Source: Lentzea sp. NEAU-D7 (GTDB taxonomy: Bacteria; Actinomycetota; Actinomycetes; Mycobacteriales; Pseudonocardiaceae). From it: a stretch of DNA of 64,000 bases. The stretch covers positions 193,089-257,088 of the forward strand of contig NZ_JAPJDL010000005.1 in NCBI RefSeq assembly GCF_026242055.1, given 5' to 3'. The translations under genes were made by a program, and so were the position numbers. Below are positions 36,951 through 46,332 of this stretch, piece by piece (within the stretch, counting starts at the first letter, position 1; every line of letters begins with the position of its first letter). The notes beneath the pieces are model-generated. The model saw nothing but the letters and a program-made list of their open reading frames with translations, was not told where the DNA came from and did no database searches.

Positions 36951-37463
36951 ATGCAGGCGAACGCCCAGACCGCCCAGGTCGACGACCTGACACTCATCGC
37001 GCTGCCCACCGCGGTGAACTGCGCGGATCTGTTCGTGCGATTCACCCTTGGTGAGTGGCGCCTGCGCAACATGACCGCGGAGTGCTCGGCCGTCGCCTGT
37101 GCGCTGGTCGAAGCCGCCATCGAGTCAGCCGATCCGAAGACGTCGCGCCTGATCACGCTGCGACTGCGACTGAGCGGCGACTACCTCGTCGTCGAGCTGG
37201 AGGCAGCCAGGTTCATCATGCCGCCCACCTCCCCGGACCTGCGCACCGGCGAGCTGCAGCTCGGCAACGGCACCAAGCTGATCTGGTGCGAGCTGGCCCT
37301 GCCGACGGGCGTGAACGCCAACGCGGTGCCGCTGCCCCGGCGCGAGAAGCGCCGTTCCCCCGCCGCCGAGGCGCTGGGCGACGAGCCGGACGTCGATCCC
37401 GAGCTCATCCAGCGCATCCTGTTCGGCCTCGGTGGCTCGATGGGCAACGGCCACCAGCGCTAG
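36951..37463 (+). CDS. Degenerate GHKL-ATPase-like protein
   Basis: 170 residues. The fold pattern resembles actinomycete anti-sigma-type ATP-binding proteins: DLFVRFTLGEWRLRNMTAEC, then the helix where the N-box should be (SAVACALVEAAIES), then strands LITLRLRLSGDYLVVELE. However, the catalytic Glu and Mg-binding Asn of the N-box are replaced (VEAAI where relatives have ELVTNAI), and no G1/G2 boxes are visible. It may be a non-hydrolysing sigma or antagonist binder. The ATG has GGAGGCAGC immediately upstream. A terminator follows. Assignment is by pattern, not strong similarity. Confidence 0.65.
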   Translation: MQANAQTAQVDDLTLIALPTAVNCADLFVRFTLGEWRLRNMTAECSAVACALVEAAIESADPKTSRLITLRLRLSGDYLVVELEAARFIMPPTSPDLRTGELQLGNGTKLIWCELALPTGVNANAVPLPRREKRRSPAAEALGDEPDVDPELIQRILFGLGGSMGNGHQR

Positions 37464-37475
37464 ACGTTCTCCACC

Positions 37476-37505
37476 AAAGGCGCATCCCGCCGCGGATGCG
37501 CCTTT
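37476..37505 (+). terminator. Terminator after the degenerate ATPase gene
   Basis: Perfect 12-base stem AAAGGCGCATCC (37476-37487) with GGATGCGCCTTT (37494-37505), 6-base loop and a short T run, 12 bases after the stop. Confidence 0.85.
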
Positions 37506-37735
37506 GTCGTGTGCGCGCTCTCACGGGGTGGACGCTTCACCGATGGACCGCGCAACCCAGGAATAACCGCTTCCCACCATTCTTGGGTGCCGGTTGACCC
37601 CGCGAAGCGAAAACAATTCTTGGTGCTCTCGCCCGCGATGTTGGGCTGCATGGCGGACGGTTCGTCAACAACCTTTCCGATACGGTCTCCTACCACGCCG
37701 CCCGAACTGTCCTGCACATTCGGAAAGGTGTCGCA

Positions 37736-38362
37736 ATGATCAGCATGATGGCCGCAGCCGGCCTGGCGCTGTCCACCGTCGTCATTCCCCCGGTCGCCGA
37801 CCCGCCCCCGCCGGGCCAGATCACCATCGACGTCGTCACGGTCAACGGCTCCGGCTGTCGTGCCGGCACGGCCGCCGTCGCCGTCTCCCCCGACAACAAG
37901 GCGTTCACCGTCACCTACAGCGACTACCTGGCGCAGGTCGGTCCCGAGTCGCGGCCGACCGACTTCCGGAAGAACTGCCAGCTGAACCTCAAGGTGAACG
38001 TTCCCGGCGGATTCACCTACGGCATCGCGCAGGCCGACTACAGAGGGTTCGCCCACCTCGAAAGAGGAGCCAAGGGCACGCAGAAGGCGAGCTACTACTT
38101 CCAGGGCATGTCGGACAACGACCAGCGGTCCAAGACCTGGAACGGCGCGCTGAGCGACTCCTGGCAGGTCACCCACAGGACCGACGTCGCCTCGATCATC
38201 TACCACCCGTGCGGCGCCAAGCGGAACTTCAACATCAACACCGAGCTGCGGGTGGACAAGGGCACGTCCGACCCGAAGAAGACCAGCTTCATGGCGATGG
38301 ACTCGACGGACGGCTCGATCGAGACCATCTACCACTTCTCCTGGAAGAAGTGTCCGAAGTAG
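37736..38362 (+). CDS. Exported DUF4360 protein
   Basis: 208 residues. A short signal peptide (MISMMAAAGLALSTVVIPPVA) precedes a beta-rich DUF4360 domain: ITIDVVTVNGSGCRAGTAAV, SDYLAQVG, KNCQLNLKVNVPGGFTYGIA, YHPCGAKRNFNIN, DSTDGSIETIYHFSWKKC. Four conserved Cys suggest two disulfides in the mature protein. DUF4360 proteins are secreted by actinomycetes and fungi; their function is unknown. The ATG has AAAGGTG upstream. A decayed paralogue lies 1 kb upstream, and a strong terminator follows. Confidence 0.9.
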   Translation: MISMMAAAGLALSTVVIPPVADPPPPGQITIDVVTVNGSGCRAGTAAVAVSPDNKAFTVTYSDYLAQVGPESRPTDFRKNCQLNLKVNVPGGFTYGIAQADYRGFAHLERGAKGTQKASYYFQGMSDNDQRSKTWNGALSDSWQVTHRTDVASIIYHPCGAKRNFNINTELRVDKGTSDPKKTSFMAMDSTDGSIETIYHFSWKKCPK

Positions 38363-38393
38363 ACCGTCGGATCAGCCGAACCGCGCCCTCGCA

Positions 38394-38436
38394 CGGCAAG
38401 GCCGGAGCCCAGGAGGCATGGGCTCCGGCCTTGCCG
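38394..38436 (+). terminator. Strong terminator after the DUF4360 gene
   Basis: 18-base perfect stem CGGCAAGGCCGGAGCCCA (38394-38411) with TGGGCTCCGGCCTTGCCG (38419-38436), 7-base loop. Located between convergent genes, so probably bidirectional. Confidence 0.9.
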
Positions 38437-38453
38437 GGTTCTGCTGCCGACGA

Positions 38454-39281
38454 TCAGATGTTCTGGTTCGCGAACCCCTTGGTCGCGATCTTCGACAGCA
38501 TTCCCTGCCACACCGAACTGCTGGTGTGCGGGTCACCGGTCACGCTGAGCGCCGACTTCAGGCCGTTGAAGGCGCTCGTCGTCGCGGGGCCCCAGATGCC
38601 GTCGATCGCGAGCCCGGAGCCGCGGAAGTTGTTGCACACCGCCTGGACGAACTTGGTGTCGGACTCGGAGTCCTTGACCGCGCGGACCGGCATGCCACCG
38701 AAGTCGGCGTGGATGTGGTCGCGGTGGTCGGCGTTGTACCAGCCGTCGAGCACGTAGCGGAACCGGCGGCGGCACACGGCCTCCGTCGCGAGGTAGCGCT
38801 TGCGCAGCGCGGCGGTGCCCGACGCGTGGTGCTGGTCGAGCGGCGAGGTGACGTTGCCGCCTGACCAGCGGACGTGGTCGAGGTCCATCGCGGTGCCGGC
38901 GCCGTGCTGGCCCGCCTTGTCGACGTAGAAGCCCGCCGAGACGATGTAGCTGATCGAGCCGTAGCTCGACGAGAGCGAGCGCAGGTCGCGGATCCAGGCG
39001 ACGAGCGCGTTGTAGAACGCGTCGGTGGCCTGCCAGTTGCGCGCGGTGGTGTTGCCGCGGTTGGAACGCCAGTAGTAGACGGGAGTGCCGTCGATCTTCT
39101 GGAACGTCATCATCGCCAGCGCGCCGACCTCGGCGGCCTCGATCTCCGCGGGCGTGTGCTGGTCGGTGGGCGTGGGGGCGGCGCTGGCCAGCCCCGGCGC
39201 GATGGTGGACAGTCCGGCGAGACCCGCGACGGCCGCCGCGCCCGTGACGAAGCCGCGCCTGGTGACGTTGTTCTCGAACAC
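38454..39281 (-). CDS. Tat-exported extensin-like/LAS-fold peptidase with cell-wall-binding tail
   Basis: 275 residues. A Tat leader (NVTRRGFVTGAAAVAGLAG) precedes an extensin-like C-terminal domain, which shares the zinc site of LAS/VanY-type DD-carboxypeptidases: the His-to-Asp motif in HGAGTAMDLDHVRW and HxH in NADHRDHIHADFGG. The C-terminal part (about 205-275) resembles a peptidoglycan-binding domain (AIDGIWGPATTSAFNGL). It probably acts on cell-wall peptide. GTG 39281 is chosen because GAGGGAG lies 8 bases upstream and the Tat leader follows directly. Confidence 0.85.
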   Translation of the reverse strand: MFENNVTRRGFVTGAAAVAGLAGLSTIAPGLASAAPTPTDQHTPAEIEAAEVGALAMMTFQKIDGTPVYYWRSNRGNTTARNWQATDAFYNALVAWIRDLRSLSSSYGSISYIVSAGFYVDKAGQHGAGTAMDLDHVRWSGGNVTSPLDQHHASGTAALRKRYLATEAVCRRRFRYVLDGWYNADHRDHIHADFGGMPVRAVKDSESDTKFVQAVCNNFRGSGLAIDGIWGPATTSAFNGLKSALSVTGDPHTSSSVWQGMLSKIATKGFANQNI

Positions 39282-39463
39282 CCCAGTACTCCCTCTGCGT
39301 CCGTGCCGGCGGCGGCAGGGGGAAGAGCCTGTCTCACCCACCGGCCCGACGGAGTCTAGGGATCACACCCGAACGGCGGAATCGCGTCTGACCTGCGTTT
39401 TTCCTTTGTCTTTACCGGCTGCGGCGGCGCTGGCCCGGCTCGACGCGATCCGCGCCGACCGGG

Positions 39464-40366
39464 TCAGCGAACGGGCCCGAGCACGCGGACCAGGTTCTTC
39501 TCGGTGTCGTTGCCCAGCTTCTCCAGCGCGAGCTTCGCCACGGGTGCCCCGAACTTCGCGAGCCCGTTGAACTCGACGTGCGCGTGGTAGGCGATCCTGG
39601 CCGTGCCCGGCGTGTCCCCCGGCGTGATCGAGATGTCGTCGGTCGAGGTGGCGGTGTCGTTGCGCCCCACGAACTGCAGACCGCCCGGCTCGTCGCGGGT
39701 CAGCTCGTAGACGAGCTCGGTCTTGCGGCCGAGGAACGACGACACGTTGCGCCAGCGCGAACCCACCTCGACCGGGCCGTCGTCCAGGCGCGTGCACGAC
39801 ACGGTGCCCGGATCCCACTGCTCGGCGCGGGAGAAGTCGCGCAGGTACTCGACGACGCCCTCGGGCGTGGACGCGACGGTGAAGGTGCGCTCGACGTCCA
39901 CCCCGGACGCGTTCGGCGAGTTGAACGCCCGCGGCGCGAGGTTCAGCCGGTACTGGTCGACCAGTTCGGCCTGGCTCTCGGCCCGGCATGCCAGCCGCTC
40001 CAGCCGCGTCTCGTCGAAGCTGTTCAGCTTCCGCAGCGTCCGCCACAGCGCGATCTTGCCCTCGATGCCGACGCGCAGCGTCTCCAGTTCGAGCACGTCG
40101 CTGAGCGGGGAACGGCCGAGCACCCTGCCGTTGAGCTTGAGCCTGCCCGCCTTCTCGGTGAGCCAGCCGATCGCCTCCTTGTGAGGACGCGACTCGACAC
40201 CGGACTGACGCATGAAGTCGAGCAGCTCCTTGCGGTCGGCCTCGATGTCGTCCGCGAGAACCCGCAGTTCGGGGTGCGTGCGGCTGATCCGGCGAGCGAG
40301 CTCGGTGCCTGCCATCGCCCCGGTCAGGTGGTCGTTGAGGTAGATGCTCAGCAGCTCCGTGTTCAC
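39464..40366 (-). CDS. Helical-bundle plus SRPBCC lipid/ligand-binding fusion protein
   Basis: 300 residues. The N-terminal part (about 1-145) is all-helical and looks like a ferritin-like or DUF892-type bundle (LLSIYLNDHLTGAMAGTEL, QAELVDQYRLNLA). The C-terminal part (about 155-300) is an SRPBCC/polyketide-cyclase-type barrel (VERTFTVASTPEGVVEYLRD, GSRWRNVSSFLGR). Such barrels bind hydrophobic ligands. Its ATG overlaps the stop of the NDH-2-type gene (ATGA), so it is produced with that enzyme and may handle quinone or lipid (inference). Confidence 0.8.
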   Translation of the reverse strand: MNTELLSIYLNDHLTGAMAGTELARRISRTHPELRVLADDIEADRKELLDFMRQSGVESRPHKEAIGWLTEKAGRLKLNGRVLGRSPLSDVLELETLRVGIEGKIALWRTLRKLNSFDETRLERLACRAESQAELVDQYRLNLAPRAFNSPNASGVDVERTFTVASTPEGVVEYLRDFSRAEQWDPGTVSCTRLDDGPVEVGSRWRNVSSFLGRKTELVYELTRDEPGGLQFVGRNDTATSTDDISITPGDTPGTARIAYHAHVEFNGLAKFGAPVAKLALEKLGNDTEKNLVRVLGPVR

Positions 40367-41655
40367 GCCTTGCGGTTACCCGCCGCCAAACCTTCCCGGC
40401 GGTCGATCGCCCGCATCGGTTCCAGGATGATCGGCTGCGCGCGACGGCCGGTGAGCACGTTCCACGTCCACTGCGCGATCACCGCGGCCCGGTTGCGCCA
40501 GCCGACCAGGAACGCGATGTGCACGCCCGCCCACGCCGCCTTGCCGATCAGGCCCTTGAGCCGCAGCTTCTTGATGTCCGCGACGGCGTCACCGGGCGAG
40601 ATCGTGGCCATCGTGCCGAGGTCGAGGTACCGGAACGGCTTGGCCCTGCGCCCGTTCAGGCGCGCCTTGATCACGCGGGCGACGTGGTGGCCCTCCTGGA
40701 TCGCGGGCTCGGCGATGCCGGGCAGGTCGTTCAGGTTCACCATGTCGCCGACGGCGAAGACGTCGTCGGTGACCGAGCAGTCGACGGGGTTCACCAGGAT
40801 CTTGCCCTTGCGGTCGAGCTCGGCGCCGGTCGCCTCGGCGAGCTTGCGCGACAGCGGGGAGGCCTGCACACCTGCCGCCCAGATGATGGTGCGCGCCTCG
40901 ACCCGGTCGCCGTCCTTGGTCGTCAGGCCTTCCGCGTCGATGGACTCGACCATGGCGTTCGTCATCACCGTGACGCCGAGCCGTTCCAGCTTCACCCGCG
41001 TGTGCTCGCGCAGCGGCGCCGAGAACGGCGGCAGCACGTGCGGCACGGCGTCCATCAGCGTGATGCGGACGTCGCGCGGGTCGATCTCCCGGAACTGCCC
41101 CTTCAACGCCCGCCGGGCCAGGTCGGCGAGCTGCCCGGCCAGCTCGACGCCGGTGGGCCCGGCCCCCACGATCGCGAACGACAGCCACTGCTTCGGGTCC
41201 TCGGCCGCCACCGCCGTCTCGAACGCCCGCAGCAGCCTCGAGCGCAGGCCGACGGCCTGTTCGAGGGTCTTCATCGGCGGCGCGTGCTCCGCCCACTCGT
41301 CGTGGCCGAAGTAGCTGTCGCGCGAGCCGGCCGCGACGACCAGGGTGTCGTACTCGACCTGGGACGACCTCCCGTCCGGCAGGTCGACGTGCACCCGCTT
41401 GGCGGCGGTGTCGAAGCCTGTCACCTCACCCAGCAGGACGTGCGCGTTGCGTTGCTTGCGCAGGATCGCCCGGAACGCCGGCGCGATGTCGCCCGCGGGC
41501 AGCAACGCGGTCGCCACCTGGTACAGCAACGGCTGGAACAGGTGGTGGTTCGTGCGGTCGATCAGCGTGACCTCGGCGTCCGCGCGCTTCAGGCCGCGCA
41601 CCACGCCCAGTCCGCCGAACCCGCCTCCGACGACGACAACCCTGTGCTTGCTCAT
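40363..41655 (-). CDS. Type II NADH:quinone oxidoreductase-like flavoprotein
   Basis: 430 residues. Two dinucleotide-binding folds: FAD-binding [17 protein letters not shown] at residue 5 and NAD-binding [18 protein letters not shown] near 165; also [19 protein letters not shown] and [20 protein letters not shown], which are typical of NDH-2. It oxidises NADH and reduces membrane quinone without pumping protons; a hydrophobic C-terminal amphipathic region would bind the membrane. Starts at ATG 41655. Coupled to the SRPBCC fusion gene and divergent from a FAD-Rieske gene with paired dyads between them. Confidence 0.9.
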   Translation of the reverse strand: MSKHRVVVVGGGFGGLGVVRGLKRADAEVTLIDRTNHHLFQPLLYQVATALLPAGDIAPAFRAILRKQRNAHVLLGEVTGFDTAAKRVHVDLPDGRSSQVEYDTLVVAAGSRDSYFGHDEWAEHAPPMKTLEQAVGLRSRLLRAFETAVAAEDPKQWLSFAIVGAGPTGVELAGQLADLARRALKGQFREIDPRDVRITLMDAVPHVLPPFSAPLREHTRVKLERLGVTVMTNAMVESIDAEGLTTKDGDRVEARTIIWAAGVQASPLSRKLAEATGAELDRKGKILVNPVDCSVTDDVFAVGDMVNLNDLPGIAEPAIQEGHHVARVIKARLNGRRAKPFRYLDLGTMATISPGDAVADIKKLRLKGLIGKAAWAGVHIAFLVGWRNRAAVIAQWTWNVLTGRRAQPIILEPMRAIDRREGLAAGNRKA

Positions 41656-41664
41656 GGAGGTCGC

Positions 41665-41725
41665 ATACCCACTGAGGCCGGACGGTATCCAGCCGTCCTC
41701 GCATACCCGCCCGGAACGGGGGTAT
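41665..41725. promoter_or_regulatory. Two ATACCC...GGTAT dyads in a divergent promoter
   Basis: Two similar units in direct orientation 38 bases apart: ATACCC (41665-41670) with GGTAT (41684-41688), and ATACCC (41703-41708) with GGGTAT (41720-41725); each unit is preceded by TCGC. They fill most of the 79-base gap between the NDH-2-type and FAD-Rieske genes and look like a shared operator pair. ATACCC/GGGTAT arms recall CsoR/CstR-type metal or sulfur sensors, but the spacing is longer than theirs. Confidence 0.55.
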
Positions 41726-41734
41726 CCGGCCGCC

Positions 41735-43207
41735 ATGACCACCACCGCTGACCAGTCGCTCTGGCTCGCCGCCCTCCCCGCGACGTCACGTCCGCCGTTG
41801 ACCGGGCAGCACACCTTCGACGTGGCCGTGGTCGGCGGCGGCATCACCGGCCTGACCACCGCGTTGCTGCTCAAGCGCCGCGGCCTGCGCGTCGTCGTGC
41901 TGGAGGCCGAGCGCGTCGCCTCGGGCGTGTCCGGCAACAACACCGCCAAGGTCACCGCGCTGCAGTCCACTGTGTACTCGCAGATCCGGCGGACCCACGG
42001 CCTGGGCGCCGCCACCGACTACGCCGCCGCGTCCGTCGCCGCCGTGGCCCAGGTCGCCGACCTCGCGAAGGGGATCGACTGCGACCTGCGCCGCTCCCCC
42101 GCCGTCACCTACGCCTACACCGAGTCCGAGGTGCGCGACGTCGACAACGAGCTGATCGCGGCTCGTCAGGCCGGTCTGCCGGTGCGCGACGCCAAGAACG
42201 TCGACCTGCCGTTCGAGGTGCACGCAGCGGTCTGGCTCGACGACCAGATCGCCCTGCACCCCGTGAAGTACCTGCAGGGCCTGGCCGACCAGATCGACGG
42301 CGACGGCAGCCGGGTGTGCGAGCACAGCAGGGTCGTCGACGTGAGCGGGCACCGCGTGTCGACCGACGACGGCCACGTCACCGCCGACAAGATCGTGATC
42401 GCGACGCACTACCCGACGCTGGACCGGGGCCTGTACTTCGCCCGTCTCGAACTCACCCGCGCCTACTGCATCGCGGCCCGCGTCACCGCGCCGACGCAGG
42501 CGCTCGCCATCAGCACCGGCAGCCCGTCCTGGTCCATCTCGGCGCACCAGGACAAGCTGATCATCGCCGGTCAGAGCCACCAGACGGGCAAGCCCGCGGT
42601 GGAGCCGTTCCGCCGGCTGGAGGACTTCGCGCGCAGGCACTGGCAGATCGAGGAGATCACCCACCGCTGGTCGGCGCAGGACCCGACGGCCTACGACCAC
42701 CTGCCGATGATCGGGAGCTACACGCCGGGCAGCACCACGCTGTTCACCGCCACCGGGTACATGAAGTGGGGCCTGACCAGCGGCACGTTCGCCGCGACGC
42801 TGCTCGCGGACCTGGTGACCGGCAAGCCGAACGACCTGGCCGAGCGGTTCAGCCCGCACCGGCTGTCGCTGAAGTCGCTGCCCACGCTGGTGAAGAAGAA
42901 CGCCGAGGTCGCGGTGGAGATGGTCGGCGACCGGGTCATGCCCGCCGACGCCACCTCCAGCGAGAACCTGCCGCGCGGCCAGGCCCACGTCATCCGCGAC
43001 GGCTTGGGCAAGACCGGCGTCTACCGCGACGAGAACGGCGAGCTGCACGGCGTGTCGATGCGCTGCACGCACCTCGGCTGCCTCGTCCGGTTCAACGCCG
43101 CCGAACGCAGCTGGGACTGCCCGTGCCACGGTTCGCGGTTCGACGTGGACGGCGCGGTGCTGGAGGGACCGGCGACCCAGCCCCTCCCCCGCAAGGAACC
43201 GCGTTAG
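41735..43207 (+). CDS. FAD-dependent oxidoreductase with C-terminal Rieske 2Fe-2S domain
   Basis: 490 residues. The N-terminal DAO-type flavoprotein ([19 protein letters not shown]; about 28-46) extends to about residue 370. The C-terminal Rieske domain binds 2Fe-2S through CTHLGC and CPCHGSRFD (about 448-475). The protein joins substrate oxidation to electron transfer in one chain. Relatives are annotated as amino-acid-oxidase-like or 'FAD-dependent oxidoreductase, Rieske'; the substrate is unknown. Divergent from the NDH-2-type gene. The stop codon overlaps that of convergent paaZ. Confidence 0.9.
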   Translation: MTTTADQSLWLAALPATSRPPLTGQHTFDVAVVGGGITGLTTALLLKRRGLRVVVLEAERVASGVSGNNTAKVTALQSTVYSQIRRTHGLGAATDYAAASVAAVAQVADLAKGIDCDLRRSPAVTYAYTESEVRDVDNELIAARQAGLPVRDAKNVDLPFEVHAAVWLDDQIALHPVKYLQGLADQIDGDGSRVCEHSRVVDVSGHRVSTDDGHVTADKIVIATHYPTLDRGLYFARLELTRAYCIAARVTAPTQALAISTGSPSWSISAHQDKLIIAGQSHQTGKPAVEPFRRLEDFARRHWQIEEITHRWSAQDPTAYDHLPMIGSYTPGSTTLFTATGYMKWGLTSGTFAATLLADLVTGKPNDLAERFSPHRLSLKSLPTLVKKNAEVAVEMVGDRVMPADATSSENLPRGQAHVIRDGLGKTGVYRDENGELHGVSMRCTHLGCLVRFNAAERSWDCPCHGSRFDVDGAVLEGPATQPLPRKEPR

Positions 43208-45225
43208 TTCTTGGCGACGAGGGTCAGCACGTCGTACTTCGCGACCGACTCGCCCTTCTGGTTCGCCACGTCGGCGTCCCAGCGGACCTCGCCGTACTCC
43301 TGGTCCTCGCGCGGCGTGATCTGCTTGACCGTCAGGGTCACCGTCAGCTGGTCGCCGGGGAACGTCGGCGTGACGAACCGCAGGTTCTCCAGCCCGTAGT
43401 TCGCGAGCACCGGGCCGGGCTCGGGTGAGACGAAGAGCCCCGCCGCGAACGAGACCACCAGGTAGCCGTGGGCGACCCGGCCGCCGAAGAACGGGTTCGC
43501 GGCGGCGGCTTCCTCGTCCATGTGCGCGTAGAACGTGTCGCCGGTGAACGAGGCGAAGTGCTCGATGTCCTCCAGCGTCACCTCGCGCGGACCGGCGACG
43601 ACCGTGTCGCCCAGGCGCAGCTCGGCCAGCGTCTTGCGGAACGGGTGCACCGCGTCCTCACGGCGAGGCGCGCCCGTCACCCAGCGGTTCGTGATGGCGC
43701 CCAATGCGCGCGGGCTGCCCTGCACGGCCGTGCGCTGCATGTGGTGCAGAACGCCGCGCATGCCGCCCATCTCCTCGCCGCCACCGGCCCGGCCGGGGCC
43801 GCCGTGCACGAGCATCGGCAGCGGTGAGCCGTGCCCGGTCGACTCGCCGGCGTCCTCGCGGTCGAGCACCAGCAACCGGCCGTGCCACGGGGCCGCGCCG
43901 ATCACGACGTCGCGCACGAAGTCGGTGTCGGCCGACACGACGGACCCCACCAGCGAGCCCGCACCGCGCGCGGCCAGCGCCACGGCGTCCTCCACGGAGG
44001 TGTAGGGCATCAACGTCGAGACGGGCCCGAACGCCTCGACCTCGTGCGGCTGCACGGCGTCGGCGGCGGCGCGCAGCAGCATCGGCGACATGAACGCGCC
44101 GCGTTCGGCGTCCGCGTCCACAAGGGACAGAGCGCCGTCGCCGTAGACGACCGAGGCGTTCTCCCGCAGCGCCTTCAGCGACCGGCGGACCTCCTCGCGC
44201 TGCTCCAGCCCGGCCAGCGCGCCCATCTTCACCGACTTGTCGGCGGGGTTGCCGATGACCACCTCGGCCAGCTTCGCCGCCGTCGCCTCGGCCACGGCGT
44301 CCATCAGCGGCTCGGGCACCAGCGCGCGCCGGATCGCCGTGCACTTCTGGCCGGCCTTGGTCGTCATCTCGGTGACCAGCTGGCCGACGAACAGGTCGAA
44401 CTCGGGCGTGCCGGGGACGGCGTCCGGGCCGAGGATCGAGCAGTTGAGCGAGTCGGCCTCGGCGTTGAACCGCACCGAAGACCGGATCACGGCCTGGTGT
44501 GTGCGCAGGTGCTGGGCCGTGGACGCGGAACCGGTGAACCCGACCAGGTCCTGCGGGGTCAGGTGGTCGAGCAGGTCTCCGGCCGAACCGCAGACCAGCT
44601 GCAGCGACCCCTCGGGCAGCAGACCGGAGGCGAGCATCAGCTCGACCATCTTCTCGGTCACGTACGCCGTCTGGGAGGCGGGCTTGATCAGCGACGGCAC
44701 CCCGGCGATGAACGCGGGCGCGAACTTCTCGAGCGGCCCCCACATGGGGAAGTTGTAGGCGTTGATCTGCACCGCGACCCCGTGCAGGGGCGTGCAGATG
44801 TGCTGGCCGACGAACGTGCCGCCGCGGCCGAGCGGCTCGACCGGCCCGTCGACGTAGACCTTGTCGTTGGGCAGCTCGCGCTTGGCCTTGGACGCGTACC
44901 CGAGCAGCACGCCGAAGCCGCCGTCGATGTCGATCCACGAGTCGGACCTCGTCGCGCCGCTGCGGGCGGACAGCGCGTACAGCTCGGCCTTGTGCTCCTT
45001 GAGGTAGAGCCCGAGCGCCTTCAGCAGCTGCGCGCGCTGGTGGAACGTGAGCTCGCGCAGCGCGGGCCCGCCGACCTCTCGCCCGTACCGCAGCGCCGCC
45101 CCCATGTCGACGCCCGCCGACGAGATCCTGGCGATCTCCTCGCCCGTCACGGCGTCGTGCAACGGCGCGCCCTCCGCCGAAGGCGTGTGCCATCCACCCG
45201 ACACGTAGCTGCGCAGCAAGCTCAT
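43204..45225 (-). CDS. paaZ: Bifunctional oxepin-CoA hydrolase / 3-oxo-5,6-dehydrosuberyl-CoA dehydrogenase
   Basis: 673 residues, full length. Aldehyde dehydrogenase N-terminal domain (to about residue 520) with catalytic Cys295 ([10 protein letters not shown]) and cofactor/active-site [12 protein letters not shown]-terminal MaoC-type hydratase (about 535-673) with [15 protein letters not shown] and [18 protein letters not shown]. Opens the oxepin ring and oxidises the aldehyde in the phenylacetyl-CoA pathway. It stands alone: no other paa genes are in the window, so it may serve another ring-opening route. The ATG at 45225 has AAGGG upstream; more upstream sequence is unrelated. Confidence 0.93.
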   Translation of the reverse strand: MSLLRSYVSGGWHTPSAEGAPLHDAVTGEEIARISSAGVDMGAALRYGREVGGPALRELTFHQRAQLLKALGLYLKEHKAELYALSARSGATRSDSWIDIDGGFGVLLGYASKAKRELPNDKVYVDGPVEPLGRGGTFVGQHICTPLHGVAVQINAYNFPMWGPLEKFAPAFIAGVPSLIKPASQTAYVTEKMVELMLASGLLPEGSLQLVCGSAGDLLDHLTPQDLVGFTGSASTAQHLRTHQAVIRSSVRFNAEADSLNCSILGPDAVPGTPEFDLFVGQLVTEMTTKAGQKCTAIRRALVPEPLMDAVAEATAAKLAEVVIGNPADKSVKMGALAGLEQREEVRRSLKALRENASVVYGDGALSLVDADAERGAFMSPMLLRAAADAVQPHEVEAFGPVSTLMPYTSVEDAVALAARGAGSLVGSVVSADTDFVRDVVIGAAPWHGRLLVLDREDAGESTGHGSPLPMLVHGGPGRAGGGEEMGGMRGVLHHMQRTAVQGSPRALGAITNRWVTGAPRREDAVHPFRKTLAELRLGDTVVAGPREVTLEDIEHFASFTGDTFYAHMDEEAAAANPFFGGRVAHGYLVVSFAAGLFVSPEPGPVLANYGLENLRFVTPTFPGDQLTVTLTVKQITPREDQEYGEVRWDADVANQKGESVAKYDVLTLVAKN

Positions 45226-45394
45226 CGAGCCAACCCTTCTCACGAGGGGCCGATGGATCCTCATCGACCCGTCCACCAGGCAACGTATCAGCCGCCGGGT
45301 GGCGTCGCGGGCACGCAGGGCTCTGCTCACGATCTGCCGTCGACCGGTACGACCAGCGCTGTCCGTTCTCCTGACGGGTCCCCCGCGGAGCGCC

Positions 45395-45865
45395 TCAGCG
45401 CGTGCCGAAGTTCTGCGTCCAGTAGTGGCCGTACCTGGTGCCCGGCCGGTACTGGTGGCCGACACCGATGTCACGCAGGGCGCAGTTCAGGATGTTGGCG
45501 CGGTGCCCGGAGCTGTTCATCCACCCGCGCACGACGTCGGCGGCCGTCGAGTGCCCGGCGGCGACGTTCTCGGCGGCCCTGGTCCAGCGGGTGTAGCCCG
45601 CCCGTTCGATCCGGGTGACCACGGTGCTGCCGTCCGAGCCGGTGTGGCTCATGAAGTTGTTCGTGGCCATGTCGGCCGAGTGCCTCTGCGCGGCGGTGTT
45701 CAGCGCCGCGTTCGACCTCAGGGCGGGGCAACCCGCCTTGGCGCGTTCGGCGTTCGTGAGGGCGATGACGTCCTCCTGCACGGTGGCCGCGGTGGCATGG
45801 GGTGTGAGGGTGGCCGCCAGTGCCAGGGTCGCGGCGGCGAGCAGGGAAGTGCGCAACGCGAACAT
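45395..45865 (-). CDS. Secreted CAP (PR-1-like) domain protein
   Basis: 156 residues. A Sec signal peptide (MFALRTSLLAAATLALAATL, cleaved near residue 27) and one CAP domain. The conserved CAP His and Glu residues are in NAALNTAAQRHSADMATNNF, SHTGSDGSTV and AAENVAAGHSTA, and the closing block is GWMNSSGHRANILNCALRDIG (quoted here in part: SSGHRANIL). Bacterial relatives are short and secreted; eukaryotic members include plant PR-1 and bind sterols or lipids. It is last in a five-gene operon of two LuxR-type regulators and three exported proteins. Confidence 0.92.
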   Translation of the reverse strand: MFALRTSLLAAATLALAATLTPHATAATVQEDVIALTNAERAKAGCPALRSNAALNTAAQRHSADMATNNFMSHTGSDGSTVVTRIERAGYTRWTRAAENVAAGHSTAADVVRGWMNSSGHRANILNCALRDIGVGHQYRPGTRYGHYWTQNFGTR

Positions 45866-45926
45866 GGTCGATCTCCCGTGGAGAAGGGGGAAGCCGGGTC
45901 CCGGCCTCCCCCTGGAGTGGACGGCG

Positions 45927-46304
45927 TCAGACGAATTCCCAGGTCACCGAGATGATGCCGAGCGACGTGTCGGCCAGCCGGGAGAAGGCGGGCTGGCTGA
46001 GGTCGATCTTGTTGCTCGCGCAGCTGGGGCACTTGTCCTTGATGGGCACGGTGATGGTGCGGCCGTTGTGCGTGACCCGGATGGACTTGCGGCACAGCGG
46101 GTCGTTGTTCGGGTTGGGCGTCGTCCACAGCGCGGCGGGTGCCGCGACCAGCAGCTCGGTCGCCGCGTTGATCCTGGTGCCGCAGGCGCCGTAGCCGGCG
46201 TCGTTGTAGTAGCTGGCTGTGCCGCTGACGGCGGAGGCGGTGCCGGAGAAGACGAAGGACAAGACCGCGGCCGACGCGATGGCGCCGAACACCTTGGACT
46301 TCAT
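45927..46304 (-). CDS. Secreted double-psi beta-barrel protein, papain-inhibitor-like
   Basis: 125 residues. Signal peptide (MKSKVFGAIASAAVLSFVFS, cleaved near 25) plus a compact double-psi beta-barrel: SGTASYYNDAGYGACGTRIN, WTTPNPNNDPLC, TVPIKDKCPSC, KIDLSQPAFSRLAD. Four Cys fit two disulfides. The WTTPNPNNDPLC and KCPSC blocks are close to my recollection of the Streptomyces mobaraensis papain inhibitor; the same fold occurs in barwin (PR-4), expansins and RlpA. No RlpA lipobox or SPOR domain. It lies between the thaumatin-like and CAP genes with short gaps, so it is co-expressed with them. Confidence 0.88.
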   Translation of the reverse strand: MKSKVFGAIASAAVLSFVFSGTASAVSGTASYYNDAGYGACGTRINAATELLVAAPAALWTTPNPNNDPLCRKSIRVTHNGRTITVPIKDKCPSCASNKIDLSQPAFSRLADTSLGIISVTWEFV

Positions 46305-46332
46305 GGTTTTCCTTTCAGGGGTGGAAATCGTT

